Source: Paramixta manurensis
GTDB lineage: Bacteria > Pseudomonadota > Gammaproteobacteria > Enterobacterales > Enterobacteriaceae
Direction of reading: 5' to 3'
Assembly (NCBI RefSeq): GCF_013285385.1
Contig: NZ_CP054212.1
Span: 4,092,001-4,156,000 of the forward strand
Length of the DNA stretch: 64,000 bases
Of this stretch, positions 55,191 to 63,213 are shown in pieces; the first letter of the stretch is position 1, and each line of letters opens with the position of its first letter. Under the pieces are notes generated by a model. That model was given only the letters and a program-made list of their open reading frames with translations. It was not told where the DNA came from and searched no databases. The position numbers were made by a program, and so were the translations under genes.

Positions 55191-55297
55191 TTCCATCCAG
55201 CATGAGCATTTCCTCTAAGTGGCTACCAACCCCTATGGTCGCTGTAGCCTTGTCTGTCAGGTTTCAAAGTACCAATAAACACTATTCCCATCATGTG
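55191..55297. repeat. Imperfect direct repeat, copy B
   Basis: Second copy of the repeat at 52691-52793, roughly 80 percent identical by eye with a few small gaps, immediately downstream of the immunity gene. Confidence 0.85.
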
Positions 55298-55716
55298 TAA
55301 TGAAAAGCCTTTCCACGCGGAGGCCTCACTCATTAAATAATCTATTGCATCATCGGTTCATCTACCGTTACTCAGTCGAGTTTAACCCGCCTCGCCATAA
55401 TAAACATTAATAAATAATATGAAGTTCACATTAGCTTCACTTTTAATTTTCAACGAGATTTATATTAGTTTTACAGTAAAAACCAATCCATTAATTTATA
55501 TACTTTGACATTAATTTAACAAAAGAATGAGATTAAGATCGAATATTTACTTAAGATAAATACCGGCAATCTGAACAGATGGTTGGGTGCTTGTCGTTGG
55601 TTACAAAAGGCTTACCGTATCCTTGCAAAAGGATAACCATAGTTGCTCAGATAATAATGCCTTTGATATATAGAGTAAGAAGGTTAGGAATTAAATAAAA
55701 TAAGGATGATTTGACC

Positions 55717-56301
55717 ATGGAATTAAAAATAGCAGCCATTGCATTATCTACACTTATCGGAATGAGTACCGCTCAGGCCGCTGATGCGACTTCTCAAGCA
55801 ATCGCTACTTGGTCTGCAGTTGCCAAAAAAGATACTACCAGTAAATTGGTCGTCACTCCGTTGGGCAGCCTCACTTTCCAATATGCTGAAGGAATTAAAG
55901 GGTTTAACTCACAGAAAGGCCTGTTTGATGTCACTATCGCCGGTGATACGACGGCCACCGCATTTAAGTTGACCTCTCGGCTGGTTGCAAACACCCTGAC
56001 TCAGTTGGACACTTCCGGCTCAACGCTCGAGGTTGGGGTTAAATACAACGGCGCTCCAATAGAAAAGACTACCGATACCATCATGGTCAACACCGCTTCA
56101 GGCATCTTAGGTGGTAATCTCAGCGCACTGTCAGCAGGCTATAAAACGGCGGACCGTACATACGCACAGGACGCCTTCACCTTCTTTATTACTGGCGGGA
56201 CTGCTGATGGTACGACAGCGATAACGGACTTCAGCAAGTTGCCGGATGGCGTTTGGAGCGGCGATGTCAGCGTACGCTTCGATGCGACCTGGACCCTCTG
56301 A
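55717..56301 (+). CDS. ecpA: Major pilin EcpA of the E. coli common pilus
   Basis: 194-residue secreted pilin (signal cut after AQA), near-identical in layout to E. coli EcpA (195). Conserved parts are AVAKKDTTSKLVVTPLGSL, EGIKGFNSQKGLFDV, STLEVGVKYNG and the donor-strand region ending SVRFDATWTL. It polymerises into adhesive ECP/Mat fimbriae. ATG 55717 is chosen over TTG 55711 because it starts the signal peptide and AAGGA lies about ten bases upstream. First gene of ecpABCDE. Sequence similarity is high for a protein in an accessory segment. Confidence 0.97.
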   Translation: MELKIAAIALSTLIGMSTAQAADATSQAIATWSAVAKKDTTSKLVVTPLGSLTFQYAEGIKGFNSQKGLFDVTIAGDTTATAFKLTSRLVANTLTQLDTSGSTLEVGVKYNGAPIEKTTDTIMVNTASGILGGNLSALSAGYKTADRTYAQDAFTFFITGGTADGTTAITDFSKLPDGVWSGDVSVRFDATWTL

Positions 56302-56318
56302 TTTTCCCTAAGCGCTTG

Positions 56319-56339
56319 GCAGGGGGAGATTCCTCCTGC
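56319..56339 (+). promoter_or_regulatory. Hairpin between ecpA and ecpB
   Basis: Nine-pair stem GCAGGGGGA / TCCTCCTGC (one G-T pair) with loop GAT, just after ecpA and before the ecpB start. It could protect the pilin message 3' end or attenuate transcription, giving more pilin than chaperone. Confidence 0.6.
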
Positions 56340-56362
56340 TTCCTTTCATGGACCGAACTCTT

Positions 56363-57031
56363 ATGAAAAAACGCATTCTGGCGATTGGCCTGTTGCTCAG
56401 CGGAATAACGCCAGCCCTGGCGCTGGATGTCGGTGATATCTCTTCATTTATGTACAGCAATAACACAGTCCTTAGTAAAGAGATTAAAAATACCACCGAC
56501 AGTGGTCGCTTAATTAATATTCGCATGGAGCGTATTTCTTCACCGCTTGACGACGGCAAAGTCATTCCGATGGATAAACGGGATGAAATCTTATTGACCC
56601 CCGCGAGCCTACTGTTACCGGCAAAATCCAGCGATGTCATTCGTTTTTTTTATAAAGGGCCGGAGGACGATAAAGAGCGCTATTACCGTATTGTTTGGTT
56701 TGATCAAGCATTGAGCGACCTTCAGCGCGATAGTTCGATCCGTAGCGCGGTAGCAACAGCTTCAGCTCATATCGGTACGATTCTGGTCGTCGCCCCGAGA
56801 AAGGTGAATTATCGCTATCGGTATGCCAGCGGCACACTCATTAATACAGGTAACGCTACATTGCGCATCCTGGCCTATGGTCCATGTCTAAAACCAGCAG
56901 AGGGCAAAGAATGCAAAGAAAACTACTTCCTTATGCCAGGAAAAGAACGCCGCTTTACACAGGTTAACACTGCTGCAAAAACAGGACGTATTGCGCTTTG
57001 GCAGGGCGCGCAATTTGTTCCCGTCAAATAG
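56363..57031 (+). CDS. ecpB: ECP fimbrial chaperone EcpB
   Basis: 222-residue periplasmic protein, exactly E. coli length, with signal ending ALA and immunoglobulin-like chaperone features: LDVGDISSFMYS, RFFYKGPEDDKERYYRIVWF and the paired Cys in YGPCLKPAEGKECKEN. It supports assembly of EcpA and EcpD. The ATG at 56363 (MKKRILAIG) aligns with E. coli; an ATG five codons upstream is possible. The ribosome site is weak for both. Confidence 0.96.
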   Translation: MKKRILAIGLLLSGITPALALDVGDISSFMYSNNTVLSKEIKNTTDSGRLINIRMERISSPLDDGKVIPMDKRDEILLTPASLLLPAKSSDVIRFFYKGPEDDKERYYRIVWFDQALSDLQRDSSIRSAVATASAHIGTILVVAPRKVNYRYRYASGTLINTGNATLRILAYGPCLKPAEGKECKENYFLMPGKERRFTQVNTAAKTGRIALWQGAQFVPVK

Positions 57032-57056
57032 GCATTTGCACTAATGGATTAAGTCT

Positions 57057-59582
57057 ATGTCTGCACGACGAATTACTTCAGGACTGAAAACGTTCCTTGC
57101 CTCCGGCATGGTCTCTTTATCTGTTTCACTTAGCGTTACTGCCGCATCTGATAAAGTACAGCAAATTGGTGGCGTTATTATCCCTCAAGCCTTTAGCAAA
57201 GCCCTGCATGATGGGATGAGCATTCCTGTATTTATCCACCTCGAGAACAGTACCGACACGCAGAATGATCAGCGGATCGGCAACGCCTTCATCTGGCTGG
57301 ATGATGGCATCCTGCGCGTACGGCGACTTCAGTTGGAAGAAAATAGCAACAACGCTACCGTGAGCGAGCCGCTCCGCAAACAGATAACCTCGCTGGCGAA
57401 TGAATCCTTCAGTAAAGACCTTAAAATTACGTTGACCAACCACGCGCAATTGCAACTTAGCCTGCGTCAGTTACTGCTGCAACTGGTAGTAAAGCGGGAA
57501 GCGTTAGGCACAGTGTTGCGTTCGCGCAGCGAGGATATTGGTCACTCCAGCGTTGATGGTATTAGCAGTAGCCTGAATTATAACCTGGGTGTTTATAACA
57601 ACCAGATGCGCAACGGCGGCAGTAACACCTCCAGCTATATCTCACTGAATAATGTCATCGCGCTACGCGAGCATCACGTGGTGCTGGATGGCTCGCTGTA
57701 CGGCATGGGTTCCGGCAGCCAAGACAATGAGATGTATAAGGCGATGTACGAGCGTGATTTTGCCGGATATCGCTTTGCTGCCGGGATGTTAGACACCTGG
57801 AATCTACAGTCGCTTGGCCCGATGACCGCTGTTTCAGCCGGGAAAATCTACGGTGCCTCTTGGGGAAATCAGGCCAATTCAACCGTGTTCGATAACACGC
57901 AGTCGGCCACCCCCATCATCGCCTTTTTACCTGCCGCCGGAGAGGTTCACCTGACTCGCGACGGGCGCTTAATGAGCGTACAGAATTTCGCGATGGGCAA
58001 TCACGAAGTGGACACCCGTGGTTTGCCCTATGGGATTTACGATATTGAGGTTGAAGTGATCGTCAATGGACGGACGGTCGGCAAACAAACGCAGCGGGTG
58101 AATAAACTCTTCAGCCAAGGACGAGGAGTCGGTGCGCCGCTTGCCTGGCAGTTTTGGGCTGGCAGTTTCCATATGGACCGCTGGACCGAGAGTGGCAAAA
58201 AGACGTTACCAGCTAAAGATAGCTGGGTAGCCGGCGCTTCGGCTTCCGGTTCGGTGAGCGCCATCAACTGGGCGGCGACCGGTTACAGTTACGATAATAA
58301 CGCGATAGGCGAGACCCGGCTGACACTGCCGTTAGCTAAATACGTCAACGTGAACCTGCAAAACATGTTAGCCAGTGACAGCTCCTGGAGCAGCATTGGC
58401 AGTATCAACACCGCACTACCCGGCGGCTTCAGCTCGGTGTGGGTCAACCATGAGAAAACCCATATCAGCAATAAGTTACGACGTAGTAGCGCCGATAATC
58501 GGGCCATCGGCGGTACGCTGAACTTGAATTCGCTGTGGTCGAAACTGGGAACCTTCAATATTAGCTATAACATCGATCGTCGCTATAACAGTCACTACTA
58601 CACCGCAGATTACTACCAGACGCTTTACGCTTGGGCAGGAGGTTCGTTGGGAATGCGGACCGGCATTCAGCGTTTCAATAACGGCGACAGCAGGGCGAAT
58701 ACCGGTAAATACATCGCGTTCGACTTTTCTCTGCCACTCGGCAACTGGTTTAGTACCGGGATGACGCACCAGAACGGTTACACCATGGCTAACCTGGCGG
58801 CGCGTAAACAGTTTAATGAAGGTAGTATCCGTACCCTCGGCGCAAATATTTCGCGCGCGATTTCCGGCGATACCCGCGGAGACAAAACACTCAGCGGCGG
58901 CGCCTACGCCCGATTTGATAGCCGCTACTCCTCCGGCACGCTGAACATGAATAGTGGGGCCGATGGCTACGTAAATACTAACTTGACCGCCAACGGTAGC
59001 ATCGGCTGGCAGGGGAAAAATATCGCCGCCAGCGGACGGACCGACGGTAACGCCGGGGTGATTTTCAAAACCGGGCTTGAGGGTGACAGTAAGCTGAGCG
59101 CCAAGGTAAATGGCCGGGTCTTCCCGCTCTCCGGCAAGCGCAGCTATTTACCTTTGTCGCCGTACAGTCGTTATGAAATCGAACTGCAAAACAGCAAAGA
59201 CTCGCTCGACAGCTACAACATTGTTACCGGACGCAAGAGCCAACTCACCCTCTATCCAGGCAATGTCGCGGTGATTGAGCCGGAAGTCACCCAGTTGGTT
59301 ACTGTTTCTGGTCGTCTCTATGCCGAAGATGGCACCACGCTAGCCAATGCCGTGATTAATAACCACATTGGACGCACGCGTACCGATGATAACGGCGAGT
59401 TTGTCATGGATATTGATAAAAAATACCCAACCATCAATTTCAGTCACGGTAAAAACCAGCGCTGCGAAGCGGTGCTAGAACTCGGCCCGGCGCACGGTGC
59501 GATATGGATGGGCGATGTGATCTGCCGTGGTCTTGCCTCCTATGCCAGCATACAACCGACAGGGGAAGAGAGTGAAAGCTAA
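57057..59582 (+). CDS. ecpC: ECP outer-membrane usher EcpC
   Basis: 841-residue usher of the alpha (CS1-like) class, same length as E. coli. Signal peptide, then the N-terminal domain with QQIGGVIIPQAF, barrel segments such as LYGMGSGSQDNEMYKAMYERD, the plug region with RGLPYGIYDIEVEVIVNGR, and a C-terminal domain with LTLYPGNVAVIEPEV and CxxC-spaced Cys near the end. Exports EcpA/EcpD. This usher is full-length and unrelated in class to the shortened FimD-type usher at 39 kb. It overlaps ecpD by 11 bases. Confidence 0.97.
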   Translation: MSARRITSGLKTFLASGMVSLSVSLSVTAASDKVQQIGGVIIPQAFSKALHDGMSIPVFIHLENSTDTQNDQRIGNAFIWLDDGILRVRRLQLEENSNNATVSEPLRKQITSLANESFSKDLKITLTNHAQLQLSLRQLLLQLVVKREALGTVLRSRSEDIGHSSVDGISSSLNYNLGVYNNQMRNGGSNTSSYISLNNVIALREHHVVLDGSLYGMGSGSQDNEMYKAMYERDFAGYRFAAGMLDTWNLQSLGPMTAVSAGKIYGASWGNQANSTVFDNTQSATPIIAFLPAAGEVHLTRDGRLMSVQNFAMGNHEVDTRGLPYGIYDIEVEVIVNGRTVGKQTQRVNKLFSQGRGVGAPLAWQFWAGSFHMDRWTESGKKTLPAKDSWVAGASASGSVSAINWAATGYSYDNNAIGETRLTLPLAKYVNVNLQNMLASDSSWSSIGSINTALPGGFSSVWVNHEKTHISNKLRRSSADNRAIGGTLNLNSLWSKLGTFNISYNIDRRYNSHYYTADYYQTLYAWAGGSLGMRTGIQRFNNGDSRANTGKYIAFDFSLPLGNWFSTGMTHQNGYTMANLAARKQFNEGSIRTLGANISRAISGDTRGDKTLSGGAYARFDSRYSSGTLNMNSGADGYVNTNLTANGSIGWQGKNIAASGRTDGNAGVIFKTGLEGDSKLSAKVNGRVFPLSGKRSYLPLSPYSRYEIELQNSKDSLDSYNIVTGRKSQLTLYPGNVAVIEPEVTQLVTVSGRLYAEDGTTLANAVINNHIGRTRTDDNGEFVMDIDKKYPTINFSHGKNQRCEAVLELGPAHGAIWMGDVICRGLASYASIQPTGEESES

Positions 59583-61215
59583 ATGGCTAGTCCGCTTTGC
59601 AATATTGGCTGCGGTGTTGTGTGCGTTGCGTGTCAGTGCGGAGGTAAACAAAACCATTCGACCGGATGCGCCAGACAGGCCATTCGTGTTTGTTGAAAAT
59701 AACGCGGATAATAATTTCTTCGTTACCCCAGGCGGTGCACTGGATCCACGGATTACCGGGGCAAATCGCTGGACCGGGCTGAAATATAACGGTTCAGGCA
59801 CTATCTATCAGCAGAGCCTGGGCTATATCGACAATGGTTATAACACCCCGTTGCGCGCCAATTGGCAGTTCGATATGTGGCTGGAAAACTCACCTGCATC
59901 CTATCCGTTACTCGGTTTGCGCTGTATCAACTGGTATTCAGGTTGCGACATGACAACCAGTCTAATACAGCCACAAATCATCGATGCCAATGGTTTTTAT
60001 GGCGCGACGGTAACCAGCGGCGGGCAAAAATGGATGCACGGTATGATGTCCGATTCGTTCTACCAATATTTGCAATCCATGCCGGTGGGCGGCAGTTTTT
60101 CTATGGTCATTAACACCTGCATGACCTCCATCAGCTATGACGCCAGCAGCGGCGAGCGCTGTAAAGATCAGAACTCAGGAAACTGGTACGTGCGTAATGT
60201 TACCCATACTAAAGCCGCTCACCTGAGGTTAATGAATACCAACGCGCTGGCAGAAGTGTTTATTAACACCGACGGCGTGCCAACCATGGGCGAAGGAAGT
60301 GCCGACTGCCAGACGCAAACTATTGGGAGCCGTACCGGCCTGGCGTGTAAAATGGTCAACTACAACCTGCAAACAGATGGTCTGGACGCTTCCTCCATCC
60401 ATATCTTTCCGTCGCTCAACCACGCCTCGCTATCCTCGGCGATTGGTTCCTATGATATGCAGTTTAGTCTCGATGGAAATTCGTGGAAACGCGTCAGTGG
60501 CACCACTTACTATTACTCGTTTAATGATATGAAGGCGGCAAATTCCATTTATATTTTCCTCTCCAGTAACTTCTTTAAACAGATGGTGGCATTAGGGATC
60601 AGCGACATTAATACTAAGGACCTGTTTAACTTCCGCTTTAATAATACCAAGTCACCAGAGTCGGGTTGGTATGAGTTTTCTAGCTCTAATACGCTGATTA
60701 TTAAACCACGAGATTTCAGCGTCAGCATTATCTCCGATGAGTACACCACCGTTCCAACTCATGAAGGCCATGTTGGCAATGACCAACCATCGCTGGATTT
60801 TGGCTATGTCGTCACCACCAGCGGCAAAACCGCCGCTGATGAAGTGCTGATTAAAGTGACGGGGCCGGCGCAGACCATTGGAGGACGTTCATATTGTATT
60901 TTTAGCTCGCCGGACGGAGCGTCCAGAGTACCGTTCCCGGCCACCCTGGCGTTTACCGCCCAAGATGGGGCGATCAAAACCTACGACGCGGGGTGTGACG
61001 ATAATTGGCACGATATTACTAACGCATTATGGCTGCATACGCCATGGGACAATATTTCCGGTGAGACCGGAGTGATGAACAAAACGACAGTAAAGTTTTC
61101 AATTGCCATGGATAACGCTATATCGCTGCAAACGGTAGAACAAACCGGCTGGTTTGGCGAAGTGAGTACATCAGGAGAGATTCATGTCCGTGCGACGTGG
61201 CGTAACATCAATTAA
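59572..61215 (+). CDS. ecpD: ECP tip adhesin EcpD
   Basis: 547-residue secreted protein, equal to E. coli when the GTG at 59572 is used; AGGGGAAGA lies just before it. The signal peptide ends VSA. Conserved stretches include FVENNADNNFFVTPGGALDPRITGAN (broken over two strands), KWMHGMMSD, RDFSVSIISDEYT and GEIHVRATWRNIN, whose end resembles a pilin domain. EcpD is the polymerised tip adhesin capable of binding host or plant surfaces. A longer open frame reaches into ecpC but lacks a ribosome site. Confidence 0.96.
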   Translation: MKAKWLVRFAILAAVLCALRVSAEVNKTIRPDAPDRPFVFVENNADNNFFVTPGGALDPRITGANRWTGLKYNGSGTIYQQSLGYIDNGYNTPLRANWQFDMWLENSPASYPLLGLRCINWYSGCDMTTSLIQPQIIDANGFYGATVTSGGQKWMHGMMSDSFYQYLQSMPVGGSFSMVINTCMTSISYDASSGERCKDQNSGNWYVRNVTHTKAAHLRLMNTNALAEVFINTDGVPTMGEGSADCQTQTIGSRTGLACKMVNYNLQTDGLDASSIHIFPSLNHASLSSAIGSYDMQFSLDGNSWKRVSGTTYYYSFNDMKAANSIYIFLSSNFFKQMVALGISDINTKDLFNFRFNNTKSPESGWYEFSSSNTLIIKPRDFSVSIISDEYTTVPTHEGHVGNDQPSLDFGYVVTTSGKTAADEVLIKVTGPAQTIGGRSYCIFSSPDGASRVPFPATLAFTAQDGAIKTYDAGCDDNWHDITNALWLHTPWDNISGETGVMNKTTVKFSIAMDNAISLQTVEQTGWFGEVSTSGEIHVRATWRNIN

Positions 61216-61900
61216 TTTATTGAGAGCGATCCTTTGCCTGCTGGCACTGTGGTTACCGTCGGCGACACAGGCCATTGCGGTGGGCAACTTAACGTTTTCA
61301 CTGGCGGCGGAAGATAATTTCGCGGCTAAGCGCGTGGTTAACAATAATAAAAGCGCCCGTCTGTATCAGGTTTCGATCGTGGCTATTGACCGTCCCGGCG
61401 GCAAAGAGGCGCGCTTTCGCCCGGCGGACGGCGAACTGCTGTTTACGCCACGTCAGCTAACGTTGCAGGGAGGAGAGAGCGAGTATTTCAAATTTTACTA
61501 CCACGGCCCCAAAGATACGCGTGAGCGCTATTACCGGGTTTCATTCCGTGAAATTTCGCCCCGCAATTACGTGATGCGCCATGCCAGAGGTACGGAGGTC
61601 AGTATGGATCCGGTGGTGGTAATCGAAACGATTTTAGTGGTGCGTCCACGGCAGGTGCACTTTAAGTGGGCATTTGACCGTGCGGCTGGCGTGGTTAGCA
61701 ATACAGGTAACACTTGGTTTAAGTTGCTCATCAAACCAGGGTGTGGTGCGGCAGAACACGAGGGTGATGCCTGGTATTTACGACCTGGCGACGTTGTCCG
61801 TCACGCGGCGCTGCGCAAACCAGGTAATCATTATATTGTTTATAATGATAGATTTATTAAAATTTCTGAATCTTGCCATGACGCGACAGCGATCAAATAA
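61184..61900 (+). CDS. ecpE: ECP fimbrial chaperone-like EcpE
   Basis: 238-residue periplasmic chaperone-like protein (E. coli 236). Signal ends ATQA, followed by AVGNLTFSLAAEDNF, GESEYFKFYYHGPKDTRERYYRVSFRE and VSNTGNTWFKLLIKPGC. GGAGAG precedes the ATG, which overlaps the ecpD end by 32 bases. Probably stabilises EcpD. Last gene of the operon. Related to EcpB by fold (both carry the RERYYR chaperone strand). Confidence 0.96.
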   Translation: MSVRRGVTSINLLRAILCLLALWLPSATQAIAVGNLTFSLAAEDNFAAKRVVNNNKSARLYQVSIVAIDRPGGKEARFRPADGELLFTPRQLTLQGGESEYFKFYYHGPKDTRERYYRVSFREISPRNYVMRHARGTEVSMDPVVVIETILVVRPRQVHFKWAFDRAAGVVSNTGNTWFKLLIKPGCGAAEHEGDAWYLRPGDVVRHAALRKPGNHYIVYNDRFIKISESCHDATAIK

Positions 61901-62100
61901 GTGACGTTTTTCACCGGCCATGGCAAGCCATCATTTGGTGTTTACTTCAGGCCGTTCAAAACCACTCTGTTCATCATGGAATACTGTCGTCCACCTCCAT
62001 GGCGCATACGGCTAAGTTTAGCTACCGTGATTTGCTACACTGAAAATCCAAACGCTTCACTTCACGTAAGATATTTTTAACCAAAAGGCGGAAAAATATC

Positions 62101-62949
62101 ATGTCAGAACAGAATTATCAGCCTCCAAAAGTCTGGACCTGGAATCAACAAGACGGTGGAAATTGGTCCAAAATAAACCGGCCGATTGCCGGCCCAACCC
62201 ATGACGTTACCCTCCCGATCGGCAAACATCCTCTTCAGCTTTACTCTCTGGGAACACCAAACGGCCAAAAAGTAACAATTTTGCTGGAGGAGCTGTTGGC
62301 GCTGGGCGAAAGTGGCGCGGAATATGACGCGCATTTAATCCGCATCAACGAGGGGGACCAATTCTCCAGCGGGTTCGTTGACGTGAACCCGAACTCGAAA
62401 ATCCCCGCGCTGCTGGATCGTTCCGTGACCCCGGCAGTTCGGGTGTTTGAATCCGGCGCAATCTTGCTCTATCTGGCGGATAAGTTCGGTCATTTTCTGC
62501 CAAAAGATCTTGCCGCGCGCACGGAAGCCCTAAACTGGTTGTTTTGGCTGCAAGGCTCAGCACCGTATCTTGGGGGCGGTTTCGGTCATTTCTATGCTTA
62601 CGCGCCGGTCAAAATTGAATACGCGATTAATCGCTTTGCCATGGAAGCCAAGCGCCAGCTTGACGTACTGGATCGCCAGTTGGCTCAGCACCGCTTTATT
62701 GCTGGCGAAGAGTACACCATCGCTGATATTGCTATCTGGCCGTGGTACGGCAACCTGAAAAAAGGCGGCCTGTATGATGCAGCGGAGTTTTTAGATGTTG
62801 AGTCGTATAAAAACTTTACGCGCTGGGCGCAAGAAATCAGCGAACGTCCGGCAGTGAAACGTGGACGCATTGTTAATCGTACCTGGGGCGAACCCGGTGA
62901 ACAGTTACCGGAACGTCACGACGCTTCAGATTTCGATAAACTTGCATAA
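62101..62949 (+). CDS. yghU: YghU, glutathione-dependent disulfide-bond oxidoreductase
   Basis: 282-residue GST-fold protein of the Nu class (YghU/YfcG group; E. coli YghU 288). The thioredoxin-like domain has LYSLGTPNGQKVTILLEELL and NPNSKIPAL with ESGAILLYLA for glutathione binding; the helical domain has GGGFGHFYAYAPVKIEYAINRF. It has disulfide reductase and some peroxidase activity in E. coli. Start supported by AAAGGCGGAAAA upstream. Followed by a strong terminator and gcd, a different neighbourhood from E. coli. Confidence 0.95.
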   Translation: MSEQNYQPPKVWTWNQQDGGNWSKINRPIAGPTHDVTLPIGKHPLQLYSLGTPNGQKVTILLEELLALGESGAEYDAHLIRINEGDQFSSGFVDVNPNSKIPALLDRSVTPAVRVFESGAILLYLADKFGHFLPKDLAARTEALNWLFWLQGSAPYLGGGFGHFYAYAPVKIEYAINRFAMEAKRQLDVLDRQLAQHRFIAGEEYTIADIAIWPWYGNLKKGGLYDAAEFLDVESYKNFTRWAQEISERPAVKRGRIVNRTWGEPGEQLPERHDASDFDKLA

Positions 62950-62969
62950 CCCGCCTCCTTTATGAGAAC

Positions 62970-62998
62970 GCCCGACGGTAACCTGTCGGGCTTTTTTG
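62970..62998 (+). terminator. Intrinsic terminator of yghU
   Basis: Stem GCCCGAC / GTCGGGC with loop GGTAACCT, followed by TTTTTTG. Confidence 0.92.
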
Positions 62999-63213
62999 AT
63001 TTTTACACTGCGCTAACCACGATCGATAAAATTTTCTGCCAGAAAAAATCACAACGTTTCACGATTCTTCATATAAAATTTAACGCAAAAGGAACAGTAG
63101 ACTCAAAGGAAGAGCACTCCCGGGAACACCATACATCATTCGTACTTTATGTCTGACCAATGGCCTATAGGGCTGTTTACCTAGTTTATGGCAACAAAAT
63201 AGAGGACAACATT

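Larger units (their letters stand above)
55143..55716. promoter_or_regulatory. AT-rich leader of the ecp operon
   Basis: About 570 bases without a credible gene. The first part holds the hairpin and repeat copy B. From about 55330 to 55700 the sequence is strikingly AT-rich, unlike its surroundings, and a 7-bp hairpin TATCCTT-GCAA-AAGGATA lies at 55618-55635. The ecpA promoter must be here. AT-rich fimbrial leaders are typical H-NS targets; that role is inferred. The ecpR regulator gene usually found upstream of ecpA is not present. Confidence 0.55.

Noticed and set aside
52519..55297. The ~105-bp repeats as attL/attR of an integrated island
   Set aside because: They do not contain the tRNA-Phe 3' end and no integrase gene is present.
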